This document shows, one piece after another, positions 26,388 to 35,385 of a stretch of DNA of 64,000 nt. Numbering within the stretch: the first letter of the stretch is position 1; each line of letters begins with the position of its first letter. The DNA lies in contig NZ_JAMYWQ010000002.1 of the NCBI RefSeq assembly GCF_024160145.1, forward strand, positions 1-64,000, read 5' to 3'. The stretch comes from Serratia nevei (lineage in GTDB: Bacteria > Pseudomonadota > Gammaproteobacteria > Enterobacterales > Enterobacteriaceae). The position numbers and the translations under genes are program-made. Under the pieces are notes generated by a model. That model was not told the origin of the DNA, ran no database searches, and saw only the letters and a program-made list of their open reading frames with translations.

Positions 26388-27454
26388 CGGGAGGGTTTCC
26401 GCAGCAGGGATAAGTCGCGCGCCAGCAGCAGGGCGATGCCGACAGTCATGGCTATCGGCACCAGCCAAACGCCGGGGATCGTTGGCACAGAGCCGTTGGC
26501 CACCAGCGTGCGGCAAATGTTGCCGCCATAGAAAATCACGGTAAACAGCACCGTCAGGGGCAGCAGCGCGGCGTAGCGCCCCTGCCGCGGCTTGATGCGG
26601 CTAAAGGGGATCGCCAGCAGCACCATCAGCACGGTGGTCAGCCCGCGGCTTTCGCGCCATTGCAGTTCGGCGGCGTCACCTGGATCGGCAGAGCGCGCCA
26701 GCTCCGCCGGCGAGGCCGATTTGTGCCGGCTCTCGGCGCTGGGCACGAACGGCTTGAGCGCGATATCAAAGTTGTCGTAGTTCTGCCCGTTGTCGTCGGT
26801 GCCCTGGCGATCCAGCACATAGGCGGTGCCGGTTTTCAGCCGCACGGCGGGGCTGGCGGGGGAGGCGTCGAGCACCTCCACCGACTGCGCGCGGTACAGG
26901 TTGGTGTGATGGCCGCCGCGCACATAAATCAGCGCGTCTGTCAGGTGGTTGGCCGTTTTGTCGACGTGACTGGCGAGGATCATGCGGCCGTTGCCGCTGA
27001 CGTTGAATTTGTCGGCCTGCAGGTGGCTCACGTCCAGCACAGACTGCGACTGTTGCTGCAGCTGATAAATATTGGCGTACGCCCAGGGCCTGCCATATAG
27101 CGACAGCAGCGTGACCGCTATCGCCAGCGGCACGGCCAGTATCAGCACCGCCTTGTACAACCGCAGCGGGCTGGCCCCGGCGGCCAGCATGGCGGTGATC
27201 TCCGCATCGCTGTACAGCTGGCTCAGCGCCACCGCCACCGAGACATACAGCGCGACGGGCAATATCATCTCCAGCGCGATCAGCGATTTATAGAAAACCA
27301 CCTCGGCCACCACCCGCAGCGCCAGCGTGCCGTTGGCGGCATCGGTCAGGTAGCGCTGGGCGGAGTAGCTGGCGAACATGAAGATCAGAAACCCGGCGAT
27401 CGTCATCACCAGGCGGCGGATCTCAACCGTGATATAGCGTTCAATTAAAGACAT
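26384..27454 (-). CDS. LptF-type permease, second copy
   Basis: This 356-residue partner of the LptG-type protein begins MSLIERYITVEIRRLV, has three N-terminal helices including SDAEITAMLAAGASPLRLY (the cytoplasmic coupling-helix region that contacts LptB), a periplasmic jellyroll domain, and three C-terminal helices (RGLTTVLMVLLAIPFSRIK). No dedicated ATPase gene is next to the pair, so it may borrow the housekeeping LptB. It follows the YtfJ-like gene after 28 bp in the same operon. Confidence 0.83.
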   Translation of the reverse strand: MSLIERYITVEIRRLVMTIAGFLIFMFASYSAQRYLTDAANGTLALRVVAEVVFYKSLIALEMILPVALYVSVAVALSQLYSDAEITAMLAAGASPLRLYKAVLILAVPLAIAVTLLSLYGRPWAYANIYQLQQQSQSVLDVSHLQADKFNVSGNGRMILASHVDKTANHLTDALIYVRGGHHTNLYRAQSVEVLDASPASPAVRLKTGTAYVLDRQGTDDNGQNYDNFDIALKPFVPSAESRHKSASPAELARSADPGDAAELQWRESRGLTTVLMVLLAIPFSRIKPRQGRYAALLPLTVLFTVIFYGGNICRTLVANGSVPTIPGVWLVPIAMTVGIALLLARDLSLLRKPSR

Positions 27455-27482
27455 GCGTCATCGGCTCCCGGCGGCGTGCATT

Positions 27483-28052
27483 TCATGGCGTCTCCCGGTC
27501 GATCAGGGTGCGCAGCAGGGCGATCACCTGGTCAACCTCCTGCGGGGTGAGTGCGCCGTCCTTCGCCCACTGCACGCGCGCGGCCTGGTCCAGCACCACG
27601 ATGGTGGAGCTCTCTTCCGGCAGCCGCCAGGCCATGCGCCCCAGCCCGTCGCTGTCGACGATGAACTGCGCCCAGGGGTAATGCCGCTTGTTTTTCTCGA
27701 TCTTGCCGCGCACGAAGAAGCCGGAGCCCGGTATCGCGTCGTCGGTGTTGACGATGGTGGTGGGCTGGAAGCGATCGCCCGGCAGGTTTGCGTCCTTGAC
27801 GGCGTTGATCAGCCGCGAGTTCTTCTTTTTGGCGGAGGTGCGCCCGGCGATGTACTGGATCACCCGCACCTTGCCCGCCAGCTTTGCACTGTTCCACGGC
27901 CGGTAGCTGAAATCGCCGTTGCGCAGCAGCAGCTCGCCGCGATCGGCGATGGCGATCGGCGCCACCGGCCGGCCAGGCACGAAGTTATGCGCGGATGCCG
28001 CCAGCGGCGACAGCAGCAGCGCAAGGGGCAGCAAGCGGCGTAACGTCATCAT
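27483..28052 (-). CDS. YtfJ-family periplasmic thioredoxin-fold protein
   Basis: This 189-residue protein has a signal peptide (MMTLRRLLPLALLLSPLAAS, cut near SAHNF) followed by a YtfJ/HI0045-type thioredoxin-like fold (GELLLRNGDFSYRPWNSA; GKVRVIQYIAGRTSAKKKN). The usual CxxC of thioredoxins is absent: the equivalent stretch reads AGRTSAKK. The start at 28052 or 28049 follows CGGAG; the GTG/ATG at 28064 is less likely. The role of the family is unclear. Its place between a CHAD-like gene and LptFG-like permeases hints at a periplasmic step in lipid export. Confidence 0.75.
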   Translation of the reverse strand: MMTLRRLLPLALLLSPLAASAHNFVPGRPVAPIAIADRGELLLRNGDFSYRPWNSAKLAGKVRVIQYIAGRTSAKKKNSRLINAVKDANLPGDRFQPTTIVNTDDAIPGSGFFVRGKIEKNKRHYPWAQFIVDSDGLGRMAWRLPEESSTIVVLDQAARVQWAKDGALTPQEVDQVIALLRTLIDRETP

Positions 28053-28069
28053 GGCTCCGCGCAACCCGG

Positions 28070-28939
28070 TTATCTGCCCGCCGCGATGGCCGGCGGGGAA
28101 AACGACAGCGGAAAGCGCGCCAGCAGCAGCTCCAGGCGCTGGCGGATGTCGATATCCAGGATCGCCGGCCGCTCATAGCTATCACCGCCGGCCAGCTTGT
28201 CCGCCACCATCACGTCATGCCGGTCGCCCATCAGGCCGTTAATCGCCGCCAGGAAGCGCGAGATCTGCCGGGCTTCGCGGTTGTCGGGATCGATCGATCT
28301 TAGCGTGTCGTAAAACGACACCTGGCGGCTGACGATTTTGCGCACGTCGTGGAACTGGTGCCCGGTCAGCGCCGGGCCGGCGATCAGCGTCTGCAGCTGG
28401 CGCATTTGCTCCTGGCGGTAGGTGATAAAGCCCTGTGCGCTTTCCAGCCGGGTGTGGCGCAGCCCATAGCGCACGGACGACCACACCGGCTTGCTGAGCA
28501 GCAGCCGCAGCAGGTTGCCGTACAGCGTCAGGTTCTTCTGGTTGCCGTTGCGAAACGCATCCTGAAAATGGCCGAGCACCACGGTGGTGGTGTGGAACAG
28601 GCGGTTGGCGCGGTGGGGCGCGCCGTACAGCTGCTGGGCGAAGCGCAGGTGCTTATAGCGGGCGCGGATATATTTGTAGCGCATGCGGGTGGCCGCCGCC
28701 AACTGCGGGTCTTGCAGGAAACCGTTCACCAATTGCAGCAGCTCGCGGCGGGAAAAGCCGTCTTCCCAAAACTGCAGGCACAGCGCGTAGTTGTCCCGAA
28801 TGCTCTCGGGGGAACACTGCAAATCAATCTGCTGCGGCAGGCTGATATTTGCCTCAACCAGGTCATCCTCTTCCACCGCGACAAACAGCGCCTGGGTGGT
28901 TTCGGTGGAGAACTTCTTCCAATTATCGTTAGCGGTCAT
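28070..28939 (-). CDS. CHAD-like helical protein
   Basis: This 289-residue soluble protein is rich in basic helices. Two repeats resemble the CHAD fold: RYKYIRARYKHLRFAQQLYG with VVLGHFQDAF, and HQFHDVRKIVSRQVSFYD with INGLMGDRHDVMVAD. CHAD domains bind polyphosphate through conserved histidines and basic residues. The match is partial and made by eye. Its start codon overlaps the flippase stop codon by one base (TAATG), so the two are coupled. Confidence 0.6.
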   Translation of the reverse strand: MTANDNWKKFSTETTQALFVAVEEDDLVEANISLPQQIDLQCSPESIRDNYALCLQFWEDGFSRRELLQLVNGFLQDPQLAAATRMRYKYIRARYKHLRFAQQLYGAPHRANRLFHTTTVVLGHFQDAFRNGNQKNLTLYGNLLRLLLSKPVWSSVRYGLRHTRLESAQGFITYRQEQMRQLQTLIAGPALTGHQFHDVRKIVSRQVSFYDTLRSIDPDNREARQISRFLAAINGLMGDRHDVMVADKLAGGDSYERPAILDIDIRQRLELLLARFPLSFSPPAIAAGR

Positions 28940-30273
28940 TAATTACTCTCTTTGGGCACATTCAGCCCCAACATAAAGCGATTGCGGTAGGCGCCGATCG
29001 TCGGTATCAGGGATAACAGAACGTCTAAACATTGCCCCAGTAAATAAGCGAAGGCGGCGCCCTGCACGCCGAAGGCATATGCCATCGACACCAGCAGCGC
29101 AATGTAGGCCGCCGAGGCCGTCGCCTGCGCGATCAGGAAGGCGCGCTGCTTGCCTGCCATAAACAGTAAGGATTCCTGCGGGAAGCCCATCATGGAAACG
29201 ATGATCGCGCCCAGCATGATTTGAATCAGGTCATAGGCTGCCAGGTATTGCTGCCCGAAGACGGCGGAAATGAGCGGCTTGCCCACCAGCAGCATCAACA
29301 CCGCGACGGCCAGGCCGATGCCGCCGGCCAGCAGCGAGGAGCGCAGGCCCAGCAGCCACGGGGTCTTGGTGCGCGGATCCAGGCGCATGATCTCGGGATA
29401 GAAGCTTTTCTCCAGCAGCTTGGCCGGGGTGCCCGTCGCATCGAAGAAGGTCATGGCGATCTTGAACAGCCCGGCGGCGGCCGGCCCGAGCACCACGCCC
29501 ACCAGCACGGTGGTGCAGGAGTTGCGTGCGGCCCAGATGGTATGGGCGATGTTGGTGGTCCAGACGAAGTTCCAGGCACCCTCGATGCGGCGCGCGACGT
29601 TGAACAGCCGTGGCCTCAGCGCGCCGGGGATAGCGCGGCGGCGCAGCTCGCGCGCGGTGAACCACCAAAACAGCGTGCCGCCGATCAGGTTTGAGGCGTA
29701 CCAGGTGACGATAAAGCCGGGGAATCCCAGATCGAAATAATAGGAGATGACGCTGCCCACCGCCTGGAGGAACGGCTTGATCGCCTGCTGGATGGCGATG
29801 AGATCGAAGCGGTTGAAGGCGCGCAGCACGCCGGTCGGCGTGGACGAGGTCATCGACGGGATCAGGGTGCAGTACAGCATGGCGAGCCAGAAACTTTCGC
29901 TGTCCAGCCCCAGGGCGTGGGACAAGAACGGCAGCATGATCATGCCGCCCAGCACGGCGATGACGCCGCTGGCGATATCCAGCCCGAAGGAGAAGGCGAC
30001 GACGTCGCGGAAGCGCCCGGTGTTTTGATGCTCCAGCGCCGGGGTACCGAATTGCACCACAAACTGCCAGGTCTGGAATTTGATGAAATCGCTGACCGCT
30101 TTGGTATAGGCCTGGATCACCACCAGCACGCCGAACATTTCAGGCGACATGCCTTTACCGGCGCAGGAGAGCGCCAGCAGGCCAAGCAGCGCGCTGGCCA
30201 CGCTGCCGGAGCCTAAGTAGGCGGCATTACGTAAAATGGAGCGAAACGCGCCATCGGAAAACCACCGTTTCAT
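28939..30273 (-). CDS. Wzx-like polysaccharide/lipid flippase
   Basis: The 444 residues give about 12 hydrophobic segments with the MOP/Wzx layout (ILRNAAYLGSGSVASALLGL; MFGVLVVIQAYTKAVSDF; GLFKIAMTFFDATGTPAKLLE). Such proteins flip polyprenyl-linked sugars or lipids across the inner membrane. No O-antigen glycosyltransferases are nearby; the neighbours are lipid genes, P-loop kinases and LptFG-like permeases, so a glycolipid or sphingolipid is a possible substrate. It follows a thymidylate-kinase-like gene after 72 bp. Confidence 0.85.
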   Translation of the reverse strand: MKRWFSDGAFRSILRNAAYLGSGSVASALLGLLALSCAGKGMSPEMFGVLVVIQAYTKAVSDFIKFQTWQFVVQFGTPALEHQNTGRFRDVVAFSFGLDIASGVIAVLGGMIMLPFLSHALGLDSESFWLAMLYCTLIPSMTSSTPTGVLRAFNRFDLIAIQQAIKPFLQAVGSVISYYFDLGFPGFIVTWYASNLIGGTLFWWFTARELRRRAIPGALRPRLFNVARRIEGAWNFVWTTNIAHTIWAARNSCTTVLVGVVLGPAAAGLFKIAMTFFDATGTPAKLLEKSFYPEIMRLDPRTKTPWLLGLRSSLLAGGIGLAVAVLMLLVGKPLISAVFGQQYLAAYDLIQIMLGAIIVSMMGFPQESLLFMAGKQRAFLIAQATASAAYIALLVSMAYAFGVQGAAFAYLLGQCLDVLLSLIPTIGAYRNRFMLGLNVPKESN

Positions 30274-30345
30274 AACCCAAACCAGCCGTTGTCGTTGTTT
30301 TGCTGCATCTTGTGTTCCGCTGTCATGCGCTTGCCCTGTATGCGT

Positions 30346-31128
30346 CTAATAAACCTGATTTTCTTCGCCGGGTTGCCCGATGTCGCTCCGTGGGCGCTTC
30401 GCGGGGTTCACCACGGCGGCAATGGCGTTGAGCGCGTTGCTCAGCACCTCGTCGTAAGGGGCTCTGGCGTCCAGCTCGATGATGCGCGCGCCGTTGTATT
30501 GCAGGCGCACCATGGCGGAGATCTTGTCTTTCAGCTCTTCATAGCTGTGATCGGGCTTGCGGGAAAACGCCGTATCGACGTCGATATCGAGGCGAATGAT
30601 CAGCGCCGGCCGGTAGATGGCCATGCGTTGATATAAACGGCGTTCGCGCGCCGCCAGGCGGCGCAATAGCCAGCCTTTTGCACGTTCCACGCCGATACCG
30701 GGCCCGTCGTAGTAAAAACCTGAAATTTCCGCCTGCGGGTAGCGATCGCTGATCACCAGCACGCCGCTCTGCGCCAGCCGCCGCACCTTGCGCAGGTTGG
30801 ATGCGCGCCACAGCGAAAAGCCGTACATGATCAGCGCCGCCCACAGCGCCGGCGGCCTGTTGCTCATGCGCTGGGTTTTATCGGATTTGGCCGCCAGGCG
30901 CCGTTCCAGCCACACGCCGATGAACGGCAATTTCTTGATTTTGTCGCCGTCTTCGCCGGAGATCAGCCCTAAATAGCGCCGCTGCGTGGGGCGATGCTGC
31001 TGCAGGTTTTTCACCAGATCGGTGGTCAGCGTGGACTTGCCGGTGCCGTCGCTGCCCACCACGGCAATCAGCCCGCTAATGCAGGTGGAAGTGGCGTGCT
31101 GTTCGGCAGTGAGTTTATTTTTTTTCAT
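30346..31128 (-). CDS. Thymidylate-kinase-like P-loop protein, paralogue 1
   Basis: This 260-residue protein has Walker A GSDGTGKST, a DRYPQAE motif like the DR(Y/F) box of thymidylate kinases, and a C-terminal RKPDH. It lacks the overall spacing of housekeeping Tmk and shares its whole layout with the two neighbours at 31159 and 32218. A kinase acting on a lipid or sugar substrate in the locus is possible but unproven. It lies 30 bp behind paralogue 2 and heads toward the flippase gene, all in one operon. Confidence 0.8.
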   Translation of the reverse strand: MKKNKLTAEQHATSTCISGLIAVVGSDGTGKSTLTTDLVKNLQQHRPTQRRYLGLISGEDGDKIKKLPFIGVWLERRLAAKSDKTQRMSNRPPALWAALIMYGFSLWRASNLRKVRRLAQSGVLVISDRYPQAEISGFYYDGPGIGVERAKGWLLRRLAARERRLYQRMAIYRPALIIRLDIDVDTAFSRKPDHSYEELKDKISAMVRLQYNGARIIELDARAPYDEVLSNALNAIAAVVNPAKRPRSDIGQPGEENQVY

Positions 31129-31158
31129 CTGTTTCGGTACGAAAAGGTTATTTGGCGG

Positions 31159-31884
31159 CTAGGCATTGGCGGCCCTCAGCGATATTTTAACGGCGCGCAG
31201 CGATTCGTCGAAAATATGGCTGGCCGGTTCTCGGCCGTCTAAATCCAGTATGTTAGCGCCGTTAAACGTCAGGTGGGGGATGACGGCGATCTTTTCACGC
31301 AACGCCGCCAGCGAGTGATCGGGTTTGCGTGAATAGGCCGTTTGTTCGTCAATATCCAGCCGAATTAATAATAAAGGCTGATAAGACGCCATCCATTGGT
31401 ACAGCTTTTGTTCGCGCTTTCTCAGCCAGCGTACCCAGCGATTGCCGCCGGCGGTTTTTGCCAGCTGCGGGCCATCGAAACGAAACCCTGCCACTTCGGC
31501 CTGCGGATAACGATCGGTAATCAGCAATGCGCCGCGGCGACTTTTTTTCAGCATGCGGCGGAATTTATAAACGCGCCAATAGGAAAGTAAAAAGATCACC
31601 AGCGCCGTGGCATTATCTGGCGGCGTAGAAGGGCGATCGTGCACGCGCTGCGATTTCTTCAATAAATAATTCCCGAAGGGTGCGCCAATAATCGGCAGCG
31701 AACTGATCCATTCGCCGATACGCCCGGAAGACTGGCCGAGATAAAGCAGTTCGGCAGGTTCTTTTGCCGATAAGGCGTTGACCAGACTGGCGGCCAAGGT
31801 AGATTTTCCCGAGCCGTCACAGCCGGTTATCGCTATTACGCGCACGGGCGAGCGATCAGATGAAGGTCTTATCTGCTGACTCAC
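31159..31884 (-). CDS. Thymidylate-kinase-like P-loop protein, paralogue 2
   Basis: This 241-residue paralogue has Walker A GCDGSGKST, DRYPQAEVAGF, a WxRKREQKLYQWM stretch and SRKPDHSL. The start is uncertain: GTG 31884 gives an N-terminus like that of the other two copies; a TTG at 31923 would add 13 residues. It is the first gene of the operon that runs to the LptG-type gene at 25311. Function as for the other paralogues is unknown. Confidence 0.78.
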   Translation of the reverse strand: MSQQIRPSSDRSPVRVIAITGCDGSGKSTLAASLVNALSAKEPAELLYLGQSSGRIGEWISSLPIIGAPFGNYLLKKSQRVHDRPSTPPDNATALVIFLLSYWRVYKFRRMLKKSRRGALLITDRYPQAEVAGFRFDGPQLAKTAGGNRWVRWLRKREQKLYQWMASYQPLLLIRLDIDEQTAYSRKPDHSLAALREKIAVIPHLTFNGANILDLDGREPASHIFDESLRAVKISLRAANA

Positions 31885-32217
31885 AATAATTGATCCAATG
31901 CGAAAAAAACTATTGTATTCCAATACGCCTTGGGTTCAAGATATTTATTGTGCTTTGCCACGATAAAATAATGAGGTGGGTATTTTGTTCGTTATTTGAA
32001 TTGATATTCATGGCGTTCGTTCTTGTTATTTTGTGCTAATTGTTCGCGCGCGGGTCGGTTTCGCTTTTTATGTTAATTTCCGGCGTGGTCCGCAGCGGAA
32101 AAAGAGCAGAGGTTTTCTATTCTCGCTTAATCTTTTGTGCTGTTTGCTGCGGTGTTGGGTGATATTTCGCTGTAAACATGGCACGCCTTTTCTGGTGTAT
32201 TGAAAGAGAGTCTTATT
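31885..32217. promoter_or_regulatory. AT-rich divergent promoter region between kinase-like paralogues 2 and 3
   Basis: No gene is visible in these 333 bp. They separate the leftward kinase/flippase/LptFG operon from the rightward paralogue 3 and must hold promoters for both. The DNA is markedly more AT-rich than the flanking genes. No convincing operator was found. Confidence 0.55.
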
Positions 32218-32949
32218 ATGAATGCAAAATTTCCGCCGCTGATTGCGGTTATTGGCAGCGACGGATCGGGTAAGTCCACCGTTTGTGAACATCTGATCGA
32301 ATATGTGAAACATTATGGCCCGGCGGTACAGGTGCATCTGGGCAAACAGGCGGGCAACGTCGGGCGCGCGGCGGCGAAATTGCCGCTGCTCGGGCGCTCG
32401 GTGGGCAAGGCTATCGAGAGCAATACCAAAAAAGTCAAAACGAAAAAATCCCGGATTGGCCTGTTGCCGTCGGCGGTGATCATCGCTTTCGTGGGGCGGC
32501 GGCTGCTGCGTTTTCGCCGCATGCTGGCGTTTCGTCGGCAAGGGTTCATCGTGTTGACCGACCGTTTTCCGCAGGCGCAGATCCCCGGCGCTTACGACGG
32601 CACGGTATTTCCCGTCGACGTTGAAGGGAGCCGGTTTGTCCGTTGGCTGGCGGCGCGCGAGCGGGCGGCGTTCCAATGGATGGCGGGGCAAAAACCGGAT
32701 CTGGTGCTCAAGCTGAATGTCAGTCTGGCGGTGGCCTGCGCGCGTAAACCCGATCATCGCAAAGCGGCGCTGGAGAAGAAGATCGCCGTTACGCCGTTAT
32801 TGACGTTTGAAGGCGCCGACATCGTGGATCTCGATGTCGATCGGCCGATCGGGGAGGTGCTTGCGGCGGCGGAAAAAGCCATCGCGGAATTTATGGCGGC
32901 GCAGGGATATCGTTATTCGGCTGATGGGGTATCAACGGCTGCGCACTGA
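32218..32949 (+). CDS. Thymidylate-kinase-like P-loop protein, paralogue 3
   Basis: This 243-residue copy has Walker [37 protein letters not shown] and [20 protein letters not shown] 32218 follows AAGAGAG; the frame from TTG 32200 is less likely. It faces away from the other two copies and converges on the serine palmitoyltransferase operon. Same-locus triplication on both strands suggests specialisation for related substrates. Confidence 0.8.
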   Translation: MNAKFPPLIAVIGSDGSGKSTVCEHLIEYVKHYGPAVQVHLGKQAGNVGRAAAKLPLLGRSVGKAIESNTKKVKTKKSRIGLLPSAVIIAFVGRRLLRFRRMLAFRRQGFIVLTDRFPQAQIPGAYDGTVFPVDVEGSRFVRWLAARERAAFQWMAGQKPDLVLKLNVSLAVACARKPDHRKAALEKKIAVTPLLTFEGADIVDLDVDRPIGEVLAAAEKAIAEFMAAQGYRYSADGVSTAAH

Positions 32950-32969
32950 GGTGCGCATCGGTTCGGCAG

Positions 32970-32999
32970 GGCGGCGATGCCATTTTCGGCACCGCCGCC
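32970..32999. terminator. Bidirectional terminator between kinase-like gene 3 and spt
   Basis: GGCGGCGATGCC (32970-32981) pairs with GGCACCGCCGCC (32988-32999) with one mismatch and a 6-nt loop ATTTTC. A smaller perfect hairpin, TGCGCAC-TGAG-GTGCGCA, spans the stop codon of the kinase-like gene (32940-32957). Confidence 0.7.
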
Positions 33000-33019
33000 G
33001 CGGCCTAAAGGGAAAGGCT

Positions 33020-34192
33020 TTATTTTTTCAGCGCCGCAAAGGCGCGCACGATGGTGTCTATTTCTTCATCGCTGTGCGCGGCATTGACGCTGCAGCGCAG
33101 CAGGGTAACGCCCGCCGGCGCGGCCGGTGGCAGCACCAGATTCACATACACGCCGTGGGCGATCAGCTCGCGCCAGAAACGCAGCCCTTCTTCCTTTGAG
33201 CCGATCATCACCGGCACCACCGGGCTGATGCGCGGCCCCAGGGTATACCCCAGCTCGGCGAGGCCGTGGTACAGGCGGTGCGCATTGCTCCACAGTTTTT
33301 CCCGCAGCTCGGGATGGCGCGCGATTTTTTGCAGCGCCGTACGCACCGACGCGATGCTGGAGGGCGACGGCGACGCGGTAAAGATATACGGCCGGCTGCT
33401 GTAGCGCAGCACGTCCATCCCCTTGCCGCCGACGGCGAAACCGCCGATCGAAGCCAGGCTTTTGCTGAAGGTGCCCAGGATGATATCCACGTCTTGCTCG
33501 ACGCCCAACGCTTCGGCCAGGCCGCGGCCGTGCTCGCCCATCACGCCGAAGGAGTGCGCTTCGTCCACCAGCAGATAGCCGCCGAGTCGCCGCTTGATGT
33601 CGACGATTTCCACCAGCGGGGCAACGTCGCCCAGCATGCTGTAGATGCCTTCCACGATAATGATCGCCTCGCGGGCCCGTTCGCCCAGGCGCACCATGCG
33701 GCGCTCCAGATCGGCGGCGTCGTTGTGGCGGAAGCGAATAATCTCCGCGCCGCCGAGGGCGCAGGCGTCGTAAATGCTCGCGTGGCTGTCCGCGTCGATC
33801 AATACCACGGCGCCCGGCCCCGCCAGGGTACTGATGACGCCCAGGTTGGCGGTATAGCCGGTGGAGAATACGATGGCGCTGGGGCGATCGAAGAATGCCG
33901 CCAGCTCCCGTTCCAGCGTCAGGTGCGATCCGTAGCTGCCGTTCGCCATGCGCGAACCGGTGGTGCCGGTGCCGAGCGCGGCCAGGGCCGATTGACCGGC
34001 GGCGATCGCCTGCGCATCAAACGTCAGGCCGAGATAATTATTGGTGCCGGCGAGGACAATCTTTTGATCGCCGATGCGGCCCTGGGTGGCGGAATACACT
34101 TCGTCGATACAGGTGCCGAACGGATTCAGACCGGACGTTTGAAATTGTTCACGGTCATTGGCGAGCCGCGCAAACTTATCATACAGTCCCAT
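33020..34192 (-). CDS. spt: Serine palmitoyltransferase (alpha-oxoamine synthase)
   Basis: This 390-residue PLP enzyme should condense L-serine with an acyl thioester to give 3-ketosphinganine. The Schiff-base lysine is K244 in GTFSKS, the motif typical of bacterial serine palmitoyltransferases; BioF and KBL have GTFGK or GTLGK instead. PLP-contacting H137 (DSHASIYDA), D210 and H213 (VDEAHSFGVMGEHGRG) are present. ATG 34192 follows TGGAGA at eight bases and lies inside the end of the carrier-protein gene, overlapping it by 14 bp; the open frame to 34252 is not used. It is the last gene of the ceramide operon. Confidence 0.88.
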   Translation of the reverse strand: MGLYDKFARLANDREQFQTSGLNPFGTCIDEVYSATQGRIGDQKIVLAGTNNYLGLTFDAQAIAAGQSALAALGTGTTGSRMANGSYGSHLTLERELAAFFDRPSAIVFSTGYTANLGVISTLAGPGAVVLIDADSHASIYDACALGGAEIIRFRHNDAADLERRMVRLGERAREAIIIVEGIYSMLGDVAPLVEIVDIKRRLGGYLLVDEAHSFGVMGEHGRGLAEALGVEQDVDIILGTFSKSLASIGGFAVGGKGMDVLRYSSRPYIFTASPSPSSIASVRTALQKIARHPELREKLWSNAHRLYHGLAELGYTLGPRISPVVPVMIGSKEEGLRFWRELIAHGVYVNLVLPPAAPAGVTLLRCSVNAAHSDEEIDTIVRAFAALKK

Positions 34193-34439
34193 GGCTTTTC
34201 TCCAGATAAGGGCGCAGCGCGTCAAGCAGTTGCTCAGGCGTTCTGACATCAAGCAATATATTGATAGGAATGGAGATATCTAATTCATCTTCCAGCATCA
34301 TCAGCAGATCCAGGACTCTGATGGATTCCAGGCCAAGATCGTTGACGAGATCGCTATCAGGTTTTATTTCCACTCCGCCTTCGACGATACCTTGCAGACA
34401 CGTCAGGATATAATCCATTACAGCATCGCGATTTAGCAT
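34179..34439 (-). CDS. Dedicated acyl carrier protein
   Basis: This 86-residue carrier is acidic, with phosphopantetheine attachment at S39 in DLGLESIRVLDLL. Dedicated carrier proteins of this kind supply acyl chains to serine palmitoyltransferase in Caulobacter. It lies between the reductase gene (31 bp away) and spt (14-bp overlap), an arrangement that keeps its level matched to spt. It is distinct from housekeeping AcpP, which has DSLD rather than LESI around the serine. Confidence 0.9.
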   Translation of the reverse strand: MLNRDAVMDYILTCLQGIVEGGVEIKPDSDLVNDLGLESIRVLDLLMMLEDELDISIPINILLDVRTPEQLLDALRPYLEKSHGTV

Positions 34440-34470
34440 AAGAACGTTGACACACCTCTATTTGGAATAA

Positions 34471-35385
34471 TTAAAACAGCCCTTCACGCAGCGCGCGCTC
34501 CAAACTTACCTGTGGAAACCAATGAATCTGTTGCGACAGCGCGTGATTGCTGGCGGACCAGTCATGATGGGTTAATTCGCGTATTTTGCTGCGCGTCAGC
34601 ATCGGTTCCTGTTTGACCAGGCGGTTCCACACCACGCTGATATCCGCCAGGGCTTTCAGCAGCGGCAGCGGAATGCCTACCAGACGCACCGGCCCGTGCC
34701 GCACGGCGGCGCCGATGTCCCGCAGGCGCCGCCAGTTATAGCCTTCGGCCACGCCGTCGCACAGTTCGTAAATATTTGGCTGCGCGGGTTCGGCCTGTAC
34801 CCATTGGCTGACCGCCTTGGCCAAATCGCTCACGTGCAGAAAAGAGAGCCTGGCGTCAGGCGCGCCCAGCCGGGGCAGTACGCCGCGCAGCAGGCCGTTG
34901 AACAGCGGCTTCAGCTCTTTATCGCCGGGCCCGTAAACCGCCGTCGGGCGGAAAATCCCCAGCGCGATATCGCCCGTGGCGGCGATGAGTTGCTGTTCGG
35001 CGGCCTGTTTTGAATGGGCGTACCACGACAGCGCCGGATGGCGGGCCGCCAGCGACGACATGAACAGGAAGCGATGGCAGCGGCCGTTCTGCCTGGCGGC
35101 CTGCATCAAATTCAGGCTGCCGGTCACGTTGCAACGGGTGAACACCGCTTCCGCATGCCCGCGCACCTGGCCCGCACAGTGCACCACGCACTCTGCGCCG
35201 CGCACCAGCTCGGTGAGCGAGGGCCGATCTTCCAGCGCGCCGGGGATCCACTGCAGGTTGTCGATGGCGGCTTTTCCGGCTTGCCGCGTCAGGGCGCGCA
35301 CGCTAAATCCTTGCGCCAGCAGTTCCTGGACGATGTGCCGGCCGATAAAGCCGGTCGCGCCCGTCACCGCCACGGTGCCGCTCAT
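34471..35385 (-). CDS. NAD-dependent epimerase-type reductase (CerR-like)
   Basis: This 304-residue extended SDR has TGATGFIGRH for NAD(P) binding and the catalytic pair Y-A-H-S-K in WYAHSKQAAEQ, plus FRPTAVYGPGD and LHVSDLAKAV. In Caulobacter the protein in this position (CerR) reduces the keto group after N-acylation. ATG 35385 overlaps the ligase stop by 4 bp (ATGA); the long upstream open frame to 35601 is read inside the ligase gene and is not real. The reductase role is inferred from family and gene order. Confidence 0.83.
   Translation of the reverse strand: MSGTVAVTGATGFIGRHIVQELLAQGFSVRALTRQAGKAAIDNLQWIPGALEDRPSLTELVRGAECVVHCAGQVRGHAEAVFTRCNVTGSLNLMQAARQNGRCHRFLFMSSLAARHPALSWYAHSKQAAEQQLIAATGDIALGIFRPTAVYGPGDKELKPLFNGLLRGVLPRLGAPDARLSFLHVSDLAKAVSQWVQAEPAQPNIYELCDGVAEGYNWRRLRDIGAAVRHGPVRLVGIPLPLLKALADISVVWNRLVKQEPMLTRSKIRELTHHDWSASNHALSQQIHWFPQVSLERALREGLF

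Noticed and set aside
33020..34439. Reading the PLP enzyme and ACP as biotin synthesis (BioF) or a prodigiosin-type PigH pathway
   Set aside because: The lysine motif is GTFSKS rather than GTFGK, there are no other bio or pig genes nearby, and the partner genes fit the ceramide set.
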